A DNA stretch of 64,000 nt from Acinetobacter sp. NIPH 2699. GTDB taxonomy: Bacteria; Pseudomonadota; Gammaproteobacteria; Pseudomonadales; Moraxellaceae. The notes under the pieces were generated by a model. The model was not told the origin of the DNA and ran no database searches. It saw nothing but the letters and a program-made list of their open reading frames with translations. Shown one piece after another: positions 17,543 through 26,867 of this stretch (the stretch's first letter is position 1; every line of letters begins with the position of its first letter). The stretch lies in NCBI RefSeq assembly GCF_022549355.1, contig NZ_JAKZGL010000012.1, positions 34,998 to 98,997 on the forward strand, read 5' to 3'. The translations under genes were made by a program, and so were the position numbers.

Positions 17543-18814
17543 ATGTCTAATTTATCTTATATCTCTCAAAATAACGGTCCATGGTCAACTTATCTCGAAC
17601 AAATTGATCGTGTTGCTCCTTATCTAGAGCATTTAGCAGATTATATCGATACACTCAAGCGCCCTAAACGTGCTTTGATTGTGGATGTGCCGATTGTGAT
17701 GGATGACGGTACAATCCAACACTTTGAAGGCTACCGTGTTCAACACAACCTATCACGTGGACCGGGTAAGGGTGGTATTCGCTACCATCCAGATGTGGAT
17801 TTAAATGAAGTAATGGCACTTTCAGCGTGGATGACCATTAAAACTGCGGTATTGAATCTTCCATTCGGTGGTGCAAAAGGTGGTGTGCGTGTAGATCCGC
17901 GTAAACTTTCTCCTCGTGAGTTAGAGCGTTTAACACGTCGTTATACCAGTGAGATCAGTCATATCATTGGGCCACAAAAAGATATTCCAGCACCTGATGT
18001 AGGCACCAATGCCAATGTCATGGGGTGGATCATGGATACCTATTCATCGGGTCAAGGTCATACTGTAACAGGTGTGGTGACAGGTAAACCTGTACATTTA
18101 GGTGGTTCATTGGGTCGTGTTAAAGCCACAGGTCGTGGGGTCTTTATCACTGGTCAACAAGTTGCAGACAAGATTAAACTACCCTTAGACGGCGCAAAAA
18201 TTGCCGTACAAGGCTTTGGTAACGTGGGTAGCGAAGCGGCTTACTTGTTTGTTGAATCAGGATCGAAAATCGTGACGATTCAGGATCACACAGGGACTAT
18301 TTACAATCCTGAAGGAATTAACTTAGAAGACTTAAAAGTTTATTTTGAGAAAAACCAAGGTGTGGGTGGCTTTGCAGGCGCACAAGCGATTAGTGATGAA
18401 GATTTCTGGTCTGTTGATATGGATATTTTAGTTCCAGCAGCATTGGAAGGGCAAATCACCGTTGAACGTGCTGAAAAAATCACAGCAAAATTGGTGCTCG
18501 AAGGTGCAAACGGTCCAACTTATCCTGACGCAGATGACATGTTGATCAAACGTGGCGTAACCATTGTGCCAGACGTGATTTGTAACGCAGGCGGTGTAAC
18601 CGTGAGTTATTTTGAATGGGTTCAAGATATGGCGAGTTATTTCTGGTCTGAAGATGAAATTAATCAAAGACTAGATAAGCTGATGATTCAAGCGATCAAC
18701 GATGTATGGCATACCGCCAACGAAAAAGCGTGTAGCCTCAGAACTGCTGCTTTTATTTTGGGTTGTGAGCGTATTTTGAAAGCACGTATGGAACGCGGGA
18801 TTTTCCCAGGTTAA
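17543..18814 (+). CDS. Glutamate dehydrogenase (Glu/Leu/Phe/Val dehydrogenase family)
   Basis: Oxidatively deaminates glutamate to 2-oxoglutarate and ammonia, 423 aa. The family blocks are intact: '[11 protein letters not shown]', the catalytic-Lys motif '[10 protein letters not shown]' (about residues 110-119), '[10 protein letters not shown]', and the Rossmann '[13 protein letters not shown]'. The size matches RocG/GudB-type catabolic hexamers. GAGGA precedes the ATG. It follows the hut terminator by 19 bp, so it probably has some independent transcription, but its position suggests that it feeds hut-derived glutamate into the TCA cycle. Coenzyme preference (NAD or NADP) is not determined. 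Confidence 0.92.
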   Translation: MSNLSYISQNNGPWSTYLEQIDRVAPYLEHLADYIDTLKRPKRALIVDVPIVMDDGTIQHFEGYRVQHNLSRGPGKGGIRYHPDVDLNEVMALSAWMTIKTAVLNLPFGGAKGGVRVDPRKLSPRELERLTRRYTSEISHIIGPQKDIPAPDVGTNANVMGWIMDTYSSGQGHTVTGVVTGKPVHLGGSLGRVKATGRGVFITGQQVADKIKLPLDGAKIAVQGFGNVGSEAAYLFVESGSKIVTIQDHTGTIYNPEGINLEDLKVYFEKNQGVGGFAGAQAISDEDFWSVDMDILVPAALEGQITVERAEKITAKLVLEGANGPTYPDADDMLIKRGVTIVPDVICNAGGVTVSYFEWVQDMASYFWSEDEINQRLDKLMIQAINDVWHTANEKACSLRTAAFILGCERILKARMERGIFPG

Positions 18815-18833
18815 TTTTATTTGTTGTTATTAC

Positions 18834-18869
18834 AACGACCTTAGAGTGAATGCTTTAAGGTCGTTTTTT
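18834..18869 (+). terminator. Rho-independent terminator after glutamate dehydrogenase
   Basis: AACGACCTTA (18834-18843) pairs with TAAGGTCGTT (18856-18865), followed by T residues to 18869. It lies between convergent genes. Confidence 0.85.
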
Positions 18870-18882
18870 ATGTGTTAGTTTA

Positions 18883-19710
18883 TTAATCCAAGAAAAAATC
18901 TTTTTGTAGATTGGTATTGCCAGTAATACAAGCATATTGTTCAAAATCAATGATTCCGATTCTCGCTAAAGCTTGCTCATCCGTCAGGCTGTGTCCTGTT
19001 AGCTCTCCTTTGGCTGTTGTATAGATTGCATAGGCTGCATCAGCCATAATCTCAGGATTACGACTGACCTGCTGGGTATTGTCTTCACCTAAGTTTTTAG
19101 AAACTGCTGCTGTCGCAATATAAGTTTCAGGCCATAACGTATTACAAGAAATTCCATATTGACGAAATTCCTCAGCCATTCCTAAGGTCAAAATAGTCAT
19201 GCCATATTTAGACAAGGCATAAGGGGAAAGCATCCCGAGCCATTGAGGTGACATATTTACAGGCGGAGATAAACTTAAAATATGTGGATTGGCGGCTTGT
19301 TTGAGAAAAGGGAGTGCTGCTTGTGCGCAAATGAATGTTGCGCGGTGGTTAATGCTTTGAATCAGGTCATATTGCTTTAATGAGGTTGATTCGACACCTG
19401 TTAGGGCAATGGCACCTGCATTGTTGATCAGAACATCAATTCCCCCAAAGTGCTTAGCTGCTTGTTGAATCGCCGTATGGATCTGTTGCTCATCCCGAAC
19501 ATCGAGAATCAAGGGCAAGGCTTTACCGCCAGTAGCTTCAATTTCTTCGGCCACGCTATAGATGGTGCCTGTTAATTTAGTTGTTTCAACAGCAGTTTTG
19601 GCTGCAATCACAACGTTTGCGCCTGCTTGAGCTGCTTTTAAGGCAATGGCTCTACCAATACCTCGACTGCCACCTGTGATAAAAACAGTTCTTCCTTGCA
19701 TTGTATTCAT
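18883..19710 (-). CDS. SDR family NAD(P)-dependent oxidoreductase (HSDL2-like)
   Basis: Short-chain dehydrogenase, 275 aa. It has the N-terminal 'GGSRGIGRAIA' coenzyme motif (residues 14-24), 'NNAGAIAL', and the Ser/Tyr/Lys catalytic set in 'LSLSPPV' and 'YALSKYGM'. The 'NTLWPETYIATAAV' and 'YTTAKGELTGHSLTDE' blocks are typical of the HSDL2 group. AAGGA lies before the ATG. It is transcribed with the upstream enoyl-CoA isomerase-like gene (39-bp gap), which suggests a fatty acyl-CoA or isoprenoid-type degradation step; the substrate is not known. Confidence 0.85.
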   Translation of the reverse strand: MNTMQGRTVFITGGSRGIGRAIALKAAQAGANVVIAAKTAVETTKLTGTIYSVAEEIEATGGKALPLILDVRDEQQIHTAIQQAAKHFGGIDVLINNAGAIALTGVESTSLKQYDLIQSINHRATFICAQAALPFLKQAANPHILSLSPPVNMSPQWLGMLSPYALSKYGMTILTLGMAEEFRQYGISCNTLWPETYIATAAVSKNLGEDNTQQVSRNPEIMADAAYAIYTTAKGELTGHSLTDEQALARIGIIDFEQYACITGNTNLQKDFFLD

Positions 19711-19749
19711 GGATATTTCCTTAATTCGATTTGTTATAAAAATGTTGAA

Positions 19750-20466
19750 TTACATTATGAATGCATGTGCATATTTTTCAGGATGATAAAGTTGACGTTC
19801 TTTTGCGATGTGCACGATACGGCTGCGTAGCTGACGTTTGATCACAGCATAAGTCATGCGATGCTTCTGCGACATTTCCTCCGCGAATTTAAAGACTTCT
19901 GCATGGAGCGATTCTATTGGATGAATTTGATGAACAACTTGTGACTGTAAGCATTCAGCACCTGTTAGGGCTTTCGCTGTCAAAGACATTTCCCATGTCG
20001 CATGTTGGTTCGGAAGTAATTGCACGATTTCAGCAATGCTATCTGTAAATGGAATTGTGAGATGGACTTCGGGAAAACAAAAACGTCCTTTGTCTGCTCT
20101 CATAAATCGAAAATCACATGCAGCGGCAAGGATGGCACCACCTGCATAGGCATTGCCATTGACTGCTGCAATTACAGGTAAATTCAGCAAGGCCAAACGT
20201 AGCAACATATTCTCAAGTTGCGTAGTAAATGTTTTTTTATCTTCAAGTGACTGTTGCATCAACCAGCCAAGGTCTAATCCATTACAAAAGGTTTTTGCAT
20301 GGTCGCTTTGGATGATGAGACTTGCATTGTTTTTGTCATATTCAATTTCATCAAAAATGGCGATATATTCATTTAATACATCTTGATTTAGAGCATTTTC
20401 CTGATCACCATTGGTCAATGTGAGCACGTAAATGGATTGCTGTTTATCGAGCTTCATTGTCGCCAT
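19750..20466 (-). CDS. Enoyl-CoA hydratase/isomerase family protein (probably isomerase type)
   Basis: Crotonase-fold enzyme, 238 aa. The oxyanion-hole block 'VNGNAYAGGAILAAACDFRF' (about residues 101-120) has Ile where the first catalytic Glu of enoyl-CoA hydratases sits. The second Glu is kept in 'CFPEVHLTIPFTDS'. That pattern, one acid only, is typical of delta3-delta2-enoyl-CoA isomerases, which shift a double bond during beta-oxidation of unsaturated acids. It is first of a two-gene unit with the SDR and divergent from an AraC regulator that probably controls it. Confidence 0.82.
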   Translation of the reverse strand: MATMKLDKQQSIYVLTLTNGDQENALNQDVLNEYIAIFDEIEYDKNNASLIIQSDHAKTFCNGLDLGWLMQQSLEDKKTFTTQLENMLLRLALLNLPVIAAVNGNAYAGGAILAAACDFRFMRADKGRFCFPEVHLTIPFTDSIAEIVQLLPNQHATWEMSLTAKALTGAECLQSQVVHQIHPIESLHAEVFKFAEEMSQKHRMTYAVIKRQLRSRIVHIAKERQLYHPEKYAHAFIM

Positions 20467-20585
20467 TTAAGTGATTCCTCGTTTGTTATATCCATAAATG
20501 TTGGACTTATTATTTCGGATAAAACCCTCGCTCAATAGGTGAGACTATGCCATATTGATGATCATTTTAGGACATTGGATGTGCC

Positions 20586-21650
20586 ATGCGTGATCCCTTT
20601 GGGTTGTTTCAAGAAACGATTTCGGTTTCTTATGCGAATTTGTTGCTAGAAATTACCCATGAATATGGCATTGATGCACAAACAGTTTTGCAGGATACAG
20701 GACTTGTCGCTGCTGAAATGAAACAGGCCGATGCCAAGATGAGTGCACATCAATGGTCTAAGTTAGTGGTCAATGCCTTACGATTAACTGAAAATTATCG
20801 TCTTGGGATTGAATATGGTTTTAAATTACGACTAACCTCACATGGAGCATTAGGCTTTGCTTTCTTAAGTTGTGCCGATGTTGAAAGTGCTTTAAGCCTT
20901 TGCCAGCAGTATTTTTGTACCCGTATTCAAAATTTCACACCCGCATGGCACGTCGATGCCAGTTTTGTTTATGTTTATTTAGATGACGTGCATCCAGTCA
21001 AATTTGGAAATACACAACAATCGGATCAACTTAGATATTTTTTAATTGAAAGTTTACTGTTTGGCGCAATTCATTTTTTAACTTTATTTTCGCAACAGAT
21101 GACTGAGAATATCGTCGTTTTTGTTGACTGGGCACAATCTCAGGATTATGAAAAAGTTCAATTAGACCCCATGCAAATTCATTTTAATCAGCCCAGAAAT
21201 GGCTTTCGTTTTCCTAAAGCCTATTTAAGCTGTAAAAATCCAAACTCCGATCAGGTGGCTTTTCAGCAAGCAGTTTTATATTGTGAAAATGATAAAGTGA
21301 AACTGGTCAAAGAAACAACGCGGGATCTACAAAAAAGCATTAAATCCGAACTGCTTTATAACTCAAGCAATGGTTATCCAACACTAGCATTGATTGCACA
21401 GCGTTTGAATATGTCAGAACGAACTATTAAACGTCATTTACAAGCACAGGGAACAACGTTTCTACAAATTTTGGCTGAAGTTCGATTTAATGAAGCAAAG
21501 AAACTACTCCAGCAACAGCACTATAGTATTCAAGATATTGCAGGCTTAGTTGGCTATGAAGAAGCCACCAATTTTATTCGTGCCTTTAAAAAAACCTTTG
21601 GCGAAACACCTAGTCAGTATCGGAAAAACTACTTCTCTAAGCCTGATTAA
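20586..21650 (+). CDS. AraC family transcriptional regulator
   Basis: Regulator of 354 aa with an N-terminal ligand-type domain of the 'arabinose-binding domain of AraC' family (about residues 20-210) and a C-terminal double HTH (about 255-350: 'LALIAQRLNMSERTIKRHLQ', 'YSIQDIAGLVGYEEATNFI', 'AFKKTFGETPSQYRKNY'). Divergent from the isomerase/SDR pair across 119 bp, which is the likely target. Its 3' end overlaps that of the convergent MocR gene by 4 bp. The architecture is the same as that of the regulator at 31243. Confidence 0.88.
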   Translation: MRDPFGLFQETISVSYANLLLEITHEYGIDAQTVLQDTGLVAAEMKQADAKMSAHQWSKLVVNALRLTENYRLGIEYGFKLRLTSHGALGFAFLSCADVESALSLCQQYFCTRIQNFTPAWHVDASFVYVYLDDVHPVKFGNTQQSDQLRYFLIESLLFGAIHFLTLFSQQMTENIVVFVDWAQSQDYEKVQLDPMQIHFNQPRNGFRFPKAYLSCKNPNSDQVAFQQAVLYCENDKVKLVKETTRDLQKSIKSELLYNSSNGYPTLALIAQRLNMSERTIKRHLQAQGTTFLQILAEVRFNEAKKLLQQQHYSIQDIAGLVGYEEATNFIRAFKKTFGETPSQYRKNYFSKPD

Positions 21651-23059
21651 ACTGATATTTCATTTTGAATAGCTTGAATAAATTGTTCTACAGCATGCTG
21701 AATGTGTTCAGTCCATTCAAAGGAACAATTCATTCGGATAAAGTGCTGATGCGATGGCAGCACATTAAATAACGGGCTAGGGGCTACACCGACTTGATGT
21801 TGAATCAGTTGCTCATAGATATGCATACTACTGACTTTGTCAGGCAGTTGAATCCAGAGAAAAAAACCACTTGGATAGTTATATACCTTGCAGCCTTGAG
21901 GTAAATGCTGTTTCAGATAATGAAAAAACTGTTTTTTATTCTTCTCTAAAGCACGTCGCAGTGTTCTTAAATGTTTTTCATAATGATGATGTGAAAGAAA
22001 CTCAACCAGTGCATTCTGAATCAGTGAATTGGCTGAAATGGTACTCATCAATTGTAGATGTTGAATATGCTCAGAGAACTTGCCTGCATAGACCCAACCG
22101 ACGCGAAAACCTGATCCCAAAGTTTTGGAAAATGAGGAGCAGTGTAGTACCAAGTTTTGTTGATCAAAATACTTCATTGGCAAGGGTTTCTGCTTGCCAT
22201 AAAACAGTTCTTCATAGACATCATCTTCAATGAGATGAATCTGATGCTCATGTAAAAGCTTGGCAATTTTATATTTGATGTCATCGCTGACGGTAAAGCC
22301 AATTGGGTTGTGCGCATTCAGCATAAACCAGCAGACTTTGATGGGATAATTTTTGATGACTTGTTCAAACGCTTCGATATCAAAACCATGCTGAGGATGT
22401 TCTGGAATGGTAATAACTTTCAATCCCAGTCGTTCAGCCGCCTGCCAAGCACCATAGAAAATGGTTTGTTGCAATAAAATATAATCACCGGGTTGGGTAA
22501 TGGCTTGCAATGAAAGGTTCAGTGCATCTAAACCACCAGATGTAATGACAATATCATCCGCCTCAGTTGGAATGCCTTGCATACAATAGCGTTGAGCAAT
22601 CAGTTTTCTTAGCGCTAAGTTTCCCGGGGGCAGATTTGAGGTTTGATCATAACTGTGTCGATTTCGAGAAAGCTGCCCCATAATTTGTATCAGCTTAGGT
22701 GGATAGAGCAACTGACTGTCTGGAAAAGCTGAACCTAAAGGACTGACCTGTTTGGATTGAATCGACTTGAGATATTTAAAAACTAATGAGTTAATTTCAA
22801 TTTTCGGATTTAACGAAACTACAGAATAAGCTTGAGGAATCTGGATATTGTTTTGCTCTGCCACAAAATAACCCGATTTTTCTTTTGAATAAATCAGTCC
22901 TTGTGCTTCCAATTCTTGGTAAGCATTCATCACGGTCATTAGGCTGAAGCCTGATCTTTGCACTTGCTCACGTAAAGAGGGCAATTTGGTGTGAGGTTTC
23001 CATGACCCATTTTCAATTAGAAGTTTAAGCTTATGTGCTAACTGTTCTGATTTATACAT
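21647..23059 (-). CDS. MocR family regulator (GntR HTH fused to aminotransferase domain)
   Basis: Transcription factor of 470 aa. A GntR winged HTH (about residues 1-70, 'KLPSLREQVQRSGFSLMTVM') is joined to a fold-type I aminotransferase domain (about 110-465). The PLP-binding Lys is K312 in 'CSSFSKTLGSG'; 'NAHNPIGFTVS' and 'LIEDDVYEELFYG' are also typical. MocR regulators use PLP or its amino acid adducts as signal and often control vitamin B6 or amine genes. No such gene lies beside it. It is divergent from the uncharacterised gene at 23286, its best candidate target. Confidence 0.88.
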   Translation of the reverse strand: MYKSEQLAHKLKLLIENGSWKPHTKLPSLREQVQRSGFSLMTVMNAYQELEAQGLIYSKEKSGYFVAEQNNIQIPQAYSVVSLNPKIEINSLVFKYLKSIQSKQVSPLGSAFPDSQLLYPPKLIQIMGQLSRNRHSYDQTSNLPPGNLALRKLIAQRYCMQGIPTEADDIVITSGGLDALNLSLQAITQPGDYILLQQTIFYGAWQAAERLGLKVITIPEHPQHGFDIEAFEQVIKNYPIKVCWFMLNAHNPIGFTVSDDIKYKIAKLLHEHQIHLIEDDVYEELFYGKQKPLPMKYFDQQNLVLHCSSFSKTLGSGFRVGWVYAGKFSEHIQHLQLMSTISANSLIQNALVEFLSHHHYEKHLRTLRRALEKNKKQFFHYLKQHLPQGCKVYNYPSGFFLWIQLPDKVSSMHIYEQLIQHQVGVAPSPLFNVLPSHQHFIRMNCSFEWTEHIQHAVEQFIQAIQNEISV

Positions 23060-23285
23060 AAGGTCGTGAGTCCAAATTACTCTGTTGATGAGAAGACTGC
23101 ATCAGGTGATTTAATTTTATAACAGAATATAAGGGAATGAATCATCTGTTATATTTTTTTAGTCAAACTCTGTCGCTATTCAACTGTTGGTCTCTGATTC
23201 ACAATAACAGTGTGGACTAAGTAATTTGTTCAATCAGCAATGATTGTACATCGTTCAAAACACAATAATTTGGGCTGAATGACGT

Positions 23286-24110
23286 ATGGCGATGTTTGTG
23301 ACGAAAGAACTTAATGCGATAACTCAACTGTTTACAGATAGAGCACCTTCGCAATCGGTGCAAAAACAGCTTGCGCTTGAATATGTAAATCTTGAAGCGA
23401 CCTTGTTACGAGCAAAGGTACTGCGAGATTTTTCTAAAGAGAAAGTTACTTATATTGCTCAAGCGAAAATTACTGTTAATGACAATAATCTGGCCTATTT
23501 ATTCGCACCATTTATTATTGCCAATCTCAATCAAGCTGTGATGTATACAACACCACGTTCACCATCGGTGTTGGCAATTTTGAATCCATATTATCAGGCA
23601 GAAAAAAGTGTCAGTCTAAAAATTGAAGAGGTGCTTCATAGTTTAGGACTGTATGTCGATCTGGTTGATGATGTGAGGGATGAAGAAGATTTTCTCTTTC
23701 GATGTTTAGTCAAAGCATTATGTCGAACAGATATCTCAGATCTTTTCTTGATTACGCATTTGGTTATAGATGATGAGCCACTTCAAATCCTACAAGATTA
23801 TTTTGAAGTGAAAATTGTTGTGATTCATTGCGATACAAGCAAGAGCATCATCCATGATGATTTAATCAATACCAGAAAATTATTGTTCAAAAATAAAGAT
23901 GAATTACACAAGAATATATGTACTTTGTTTTCGACTTTAAATGCCAATCTTGTTTCGAGGATTGGTCAGTTCAGTCCAACACAAGCGACTCATTTAATTG
24001 AAGATATGTTTTATTCAGAACATATTTTTGAAAAATTATCGGTTTATGCCGAATACATGCAAACCCATATTCAAAATGGTACTGGTTATAGAGCATTGAC
24101 CACGATTTAA
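23286..24110 (+). CDS. Protein of unknown function, 274 aa
   Basis: I do not recognise this protein. It has no signal peptide and no clear membrane segment. The composition suggests a soluble alpha/beta protein with alternating hydrophobic strands and acidic helices ('VDLVDDVRDEEDFLFRCLVKAL'), and 'FLITHLVIDDEPLQILQDYF' could be a regulatory or dimerisation region. The ATG at 23286 has no strong ribosome site, and a second ATG at 23292 is equally likely. It precedes the small membrane protein (24152) and the YdeP-type molybdoenzyme/fdhD genes on the same strand, and is divergent from a MocR regulator. A role in the same process is possible, but nothing in the sequence proves it. Confidence 0.7.
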   Translation: MAMFVTKELNAITQLFTDRAPSQSVQKQLALEYVNLEATLLRAKVLRDFSKEKVTYIAQAKITVNDNNLAYLFAPFIIANLNQAVMYTTPRSPSVLAILNPYYQAEKSVSLKIEEVLHSLGLYVDLVDDVRDEEDFLFRCLVKALCRTDISDLFLITHLVIDDEPLQILQDYFEVKIVVIHCDTSKSIIHDDLINTRKLLFKNKDELHKNICTLFSTLNANLVSRIGQFSPTQATHLIEDMFYSEHIFEKLSVYAEYMQTHIQNGTGYRALTTI

Positions 24111-24151
24111 TTTTTCAAAAATTGAAATTTATGATTTTAGGAGCAGATGAT

Positions 24152-24310
24152 ATGTCTCAGCAACAACAGAAGTTCCCATATATTATGGTTGGGATTAGTA
24201 TTTTATTAGGTTGTATATTTTTAGTATTCTTCTTTCTTGCCGTGAGCAACCAGCCTGATTATATGCCTTCGCAGCAGCAAAAAAGCGCAGAGGTACAGAA
24301 GTTAAAATAA
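24152..24310 (+). CDS. Small single-pass membrane protein, unknown function
   Basis: 52-aa protein with one strong membrane segment ('YIMVGISILLGCIFLVFFFL', about residues 10-29) and a polar Gln/Lys-rich C-terminal tail. I chose the ATG at 24152 because AGGAG lies 8 nt upstream; a longer frame begins at 24122 without a site. It lies between the unknown 274-aa protein and the molybdoenzyme gene. It may be a membrane anchor or accessory subunit, but this is a guess from position. Confidence 0.65.
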   Translation: MSQQQQKFPYIMVGISILLGCIFLVFFFLAVSNQPDYMPSQQQKSAEVQKLK

Positions 24311-24400
24311 TTAGACAAAACGTGAATAGTCAAACAAGCTACTTTTGTGTTAATCCTATTTAAGCGAAACGTTAAGAATAGCTCACATGAGGGCAGCTAA

Positions 24401-26809
24401 ATGGATAATTCAGAGCAACCTATTCATAAACAAGAAAACAATGGCTATGCGAGAATCGAGCCATATACCCAGCCCGCTGGTGGATGGGGTGCATTGTTAA
24501 GTGTTGCCCGTAACCTCAAAAGGCAAGATATTTTAAAAAAAGGTTCAATCACATTACTCAATATTAATCAGCCAACAGGCTTTGATTGTCCGGGTTGTGC
24601 ATGGCCTGAGAAAAAAGATGCGCATGCATTTAATTTCTGCGAAAACGGCGCAAAAGCAGTTGCCTTTGAGGCAACCAGTAAAACCGTGACCCCCGAATTT
24701 TTTGCACAACATACGGTCAGTTGGTTGGCTGAACAAAGTGATTTTTATCTCGAAGACCTTGGTCGTTTAACTGACCCGATGCGTTATGATCCTGTATTAG
24801 ATAAATACCTGCCAATTTCGTGGGATGATGCATTTCAACTGATTGCCAAACATTTACATGCATTAGATGATCCAGACCAAGCTGCATTTTATACCTCTGG
24901 TCGTACCAGTAATGAAGCTGCCTTTTTGTATCAACTCTTTGTAAGAAGTTTCGGAACCAATAACTTCCCAGACTGTTCCAACATGTGCCATGAAACCACC
25001 AGTGTGGGTTTGAAAGATTCTATTGGTTTAGGCAAAGGCACAGTCACTTTGGATGATTTCGATCAAGCCGATGCGATTTTTAGTTTTGGACATAATCCGG
25101 GAACTAATCACCCAAGAATGTTGGCAACGTTGCGTGAAGTGTCTAGACGTGGCGGCAATATTATTGCGATTAACCCGATTAAAGAGCGTGGTTTAGAGCG
25201 GTTCCAAGATCCGCAAGCGCCTTTGGAAATGATGACCAATGGCAGTACCCCAATCAGTCGTTATTACTTCCAGCCTAAAATTGGCGGTGATTACGCTTTA
25301 TTATTTGGTGTGCTGAAGCATTTGTCGGAGTGGGATAAAAAAGCCATTGCCAAGGGTAAAGCCAGTGTATTTGATCGTCGTTTTATCGAGGTCAATACCA
25401 TTGGCTTCGAAGAAATGCTAGAAGAAATTGATCGTACGGAATGGTCTCAGATTCATAAACACACAGGACTTTCACCTGAACATTTAGAATCGATTGCTCG
25501 AATGTTTCTTGATTCGAAAAGAGCCATTTTCTGTTGGGGTATGGGGATAACCCAACATCGTCATGGCACTGCCAACATTCACATGCTTGCCAACTTGATG
25601 TTGGCAAGAGGACATATCGGTCGTCCGGGTGCAGGGTTATGTCCAGTTCGAGGGCATAGTAATGTGCAGGGTGATCGCACTATGGGGATCAATGAAATTC
25701 CAAGTCCCAAATTACTGGATAGTATTGATCGTGTTTTTGGGATCAAGTCACCAAGAAAGCATGGTTTTGGGGTTGTTGATACCATTAAGGCAATGTATGA
25801 AAACAGAGTAAAAGTCTTTATCGGCTTAGGGGGCAATTTTGCCGTTGCTACCCCAGATACGCCTTATACACAGGAAGCATTAAGACGTTGTAATTTAACA
25901 GTACATATTGCCACTAAAATGAATCGAAGCCATTTGGTTTGTGGTAAGGACGCTTTGATTTTACCTTGTCTTGGGCGTACTGAAGTGGATATACAGCTTC
26001 ATGGTGCACAGGCCATTTCAGTGGAAGACTCAATGAGCAATGTCCATCTTTCGGCAGGACGTAATCCTCCAATCTCGGAGAATATATTATCTGAACCCGA
26101 TATTGTAGCTCGAATGGCTGAAGCAACTTTGCCTAACAGTAAAGTGAAATGGAAATGGTATATCGACAGCTATGATCGCATCCGAGATTCGATTGCAGAT
26201 GTGTTTGACGAATTTCATGATTTTAATCAACGCGTTTATCAACCGAGTGGTTTTCATTTAGAACATCCCGCCAATCAACATGTTTGGAATACGCCAAGCG
26301 CTAAAGCTCAATTTATGATTACGCCATTGGCAGAAGTTTATGAAGACAAAGAAAATCAATATGCAGCAGCCTATAGTGAACAACAAGTTTATACCTTGAT
26401 GACCACACGTTCACATGACCAGTACAACACAACTTTATATGGTTTAGATGATCGTTATCGAGGTGTGTATGGGCAGCGGCGGGTACTGTTTATGAATCAA
26501 GTCGATATTGATGAAGCAGGGTTCGAAGCCGATCAATGGGTGAATATTGAAAGTGTATTCTCAGATGGTGTGAAGCGGATTGTGCACAGTTTTCGTATCG
26601 TGCCATATAACATTCCGCGAGGAAGTCTGGCTGCCTATTATCCTGAAACTAATCCACTGGTGGCGTTGGGCAGTCATGACAAATATGCCAAGATTCCTGC
26701 ATCTAAAAGTGTTCCAGTGATTCTACATGCAGGGCAAGCACCAGAACATTTCAATTTGGCAGTTGAGGTCGATCCAGAACATGCCAATGAAAGAGTTAGC
26801 GGTGCATAA
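24401..26809 (+). CDS. FdhF/YdeP family molybdopterin oxidoreductase
   Basis: Cytoplasmic molybdenum (bis-MGD) enzyme of 802 aa, YdeP-like branch of the DMSO reductase/formate dehydrogenase superfamily. N-terminal cysteines C63-x2-C66 ('FDCPGCAWP') and C80 could bind an Fe-S cluster. The probable Mo ligand is C196 in 'SNMCHETTS', where formate dehydrogenase H has selenocysteine; there is no in-frame TGA here. 'FYTSGRTSNEAAFLYQ' and 'LARGHIGRPGAGLCPVRGHS' are other family blocks, and the C-terminal molybdopterin-dinucleotide-binding domain starts near 'YTLMTTRSHDQYNTT'. It is followed by fdhD, so it may depend on FdhD sulfuration. The substrate of the YdeP branch is not settled; formate is possible. 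Confidence 0.88.
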   Translation: MDNSEQPIHKQENNGYARIEPYTQPAGGWGALLSVARNLKRQDILKKGSITLLNINQPTGFDCPGCAWPEKKDAHAFNFCENGAKAVAFEATSKTVTPEFFAQHTVSWLAEQSDFYLEDLGRLTDPMRYDPVLDKYLPISWDDAFQLIAKHLHALDDPDQAAFYTSGRTSNEAAFLYQLFVRSFGTNNFPDCSNMCHETTSVGLKDSIGLGKGTVTLDDFDQADAIFSFGHNPGTNHPRMLATLREVSRRGGNIIAINPIKERGLERFQDPQAPLEMMTNGSTPISRYYFQPKIGGDYALLFGVLKHLSEWDKKAIAKGKASVFDRRFIEVNTIGFEEMLEEIDRTEWSQIHKHTGLSPEHLESIARMFLDSKRAIFCWGMGITQHRHGTANIHMLANLMLARGHIGRPGAGLCPVRGHSNVQGDRTMGINEIPSPKLLDSIDRVFGIKSPRKHGFGVVDTIKAMYENRVKVFIGLGGNFAVATPDTPYTQEALRRCNLTVHIATKMNRSHLVCGKDALILPCLGRTEVDIQLHGAQAISVEDSMSNVHLSAGRNPPISENILSEPDIVARMAEATLPNSKVKWKWYIDSYDRIRDSIADVFDEFHDFNQRVYQPSGFHLEHPANQHVWNTPSAKAQFMITPLAEVYEDKENQYAAAYSEQQVYTLMTTRSHDQYNTTLYGLDDRYRGVYGQRRVLFMNQVDIDEAGFEADQWVNIESVFSDGVKRIVHSFRIVPYNIPRGSLAAYYPETNPLVALGSHDKYAKIPASKSVPVILHAGQAPEHFNLAVEVDPEHANERVSGA

Positions 26810-26867
26810 TTTATTTGGATTTATAAATTAATTTTAATCAAGTTATACAGGAAAGAGAGTATATAGA

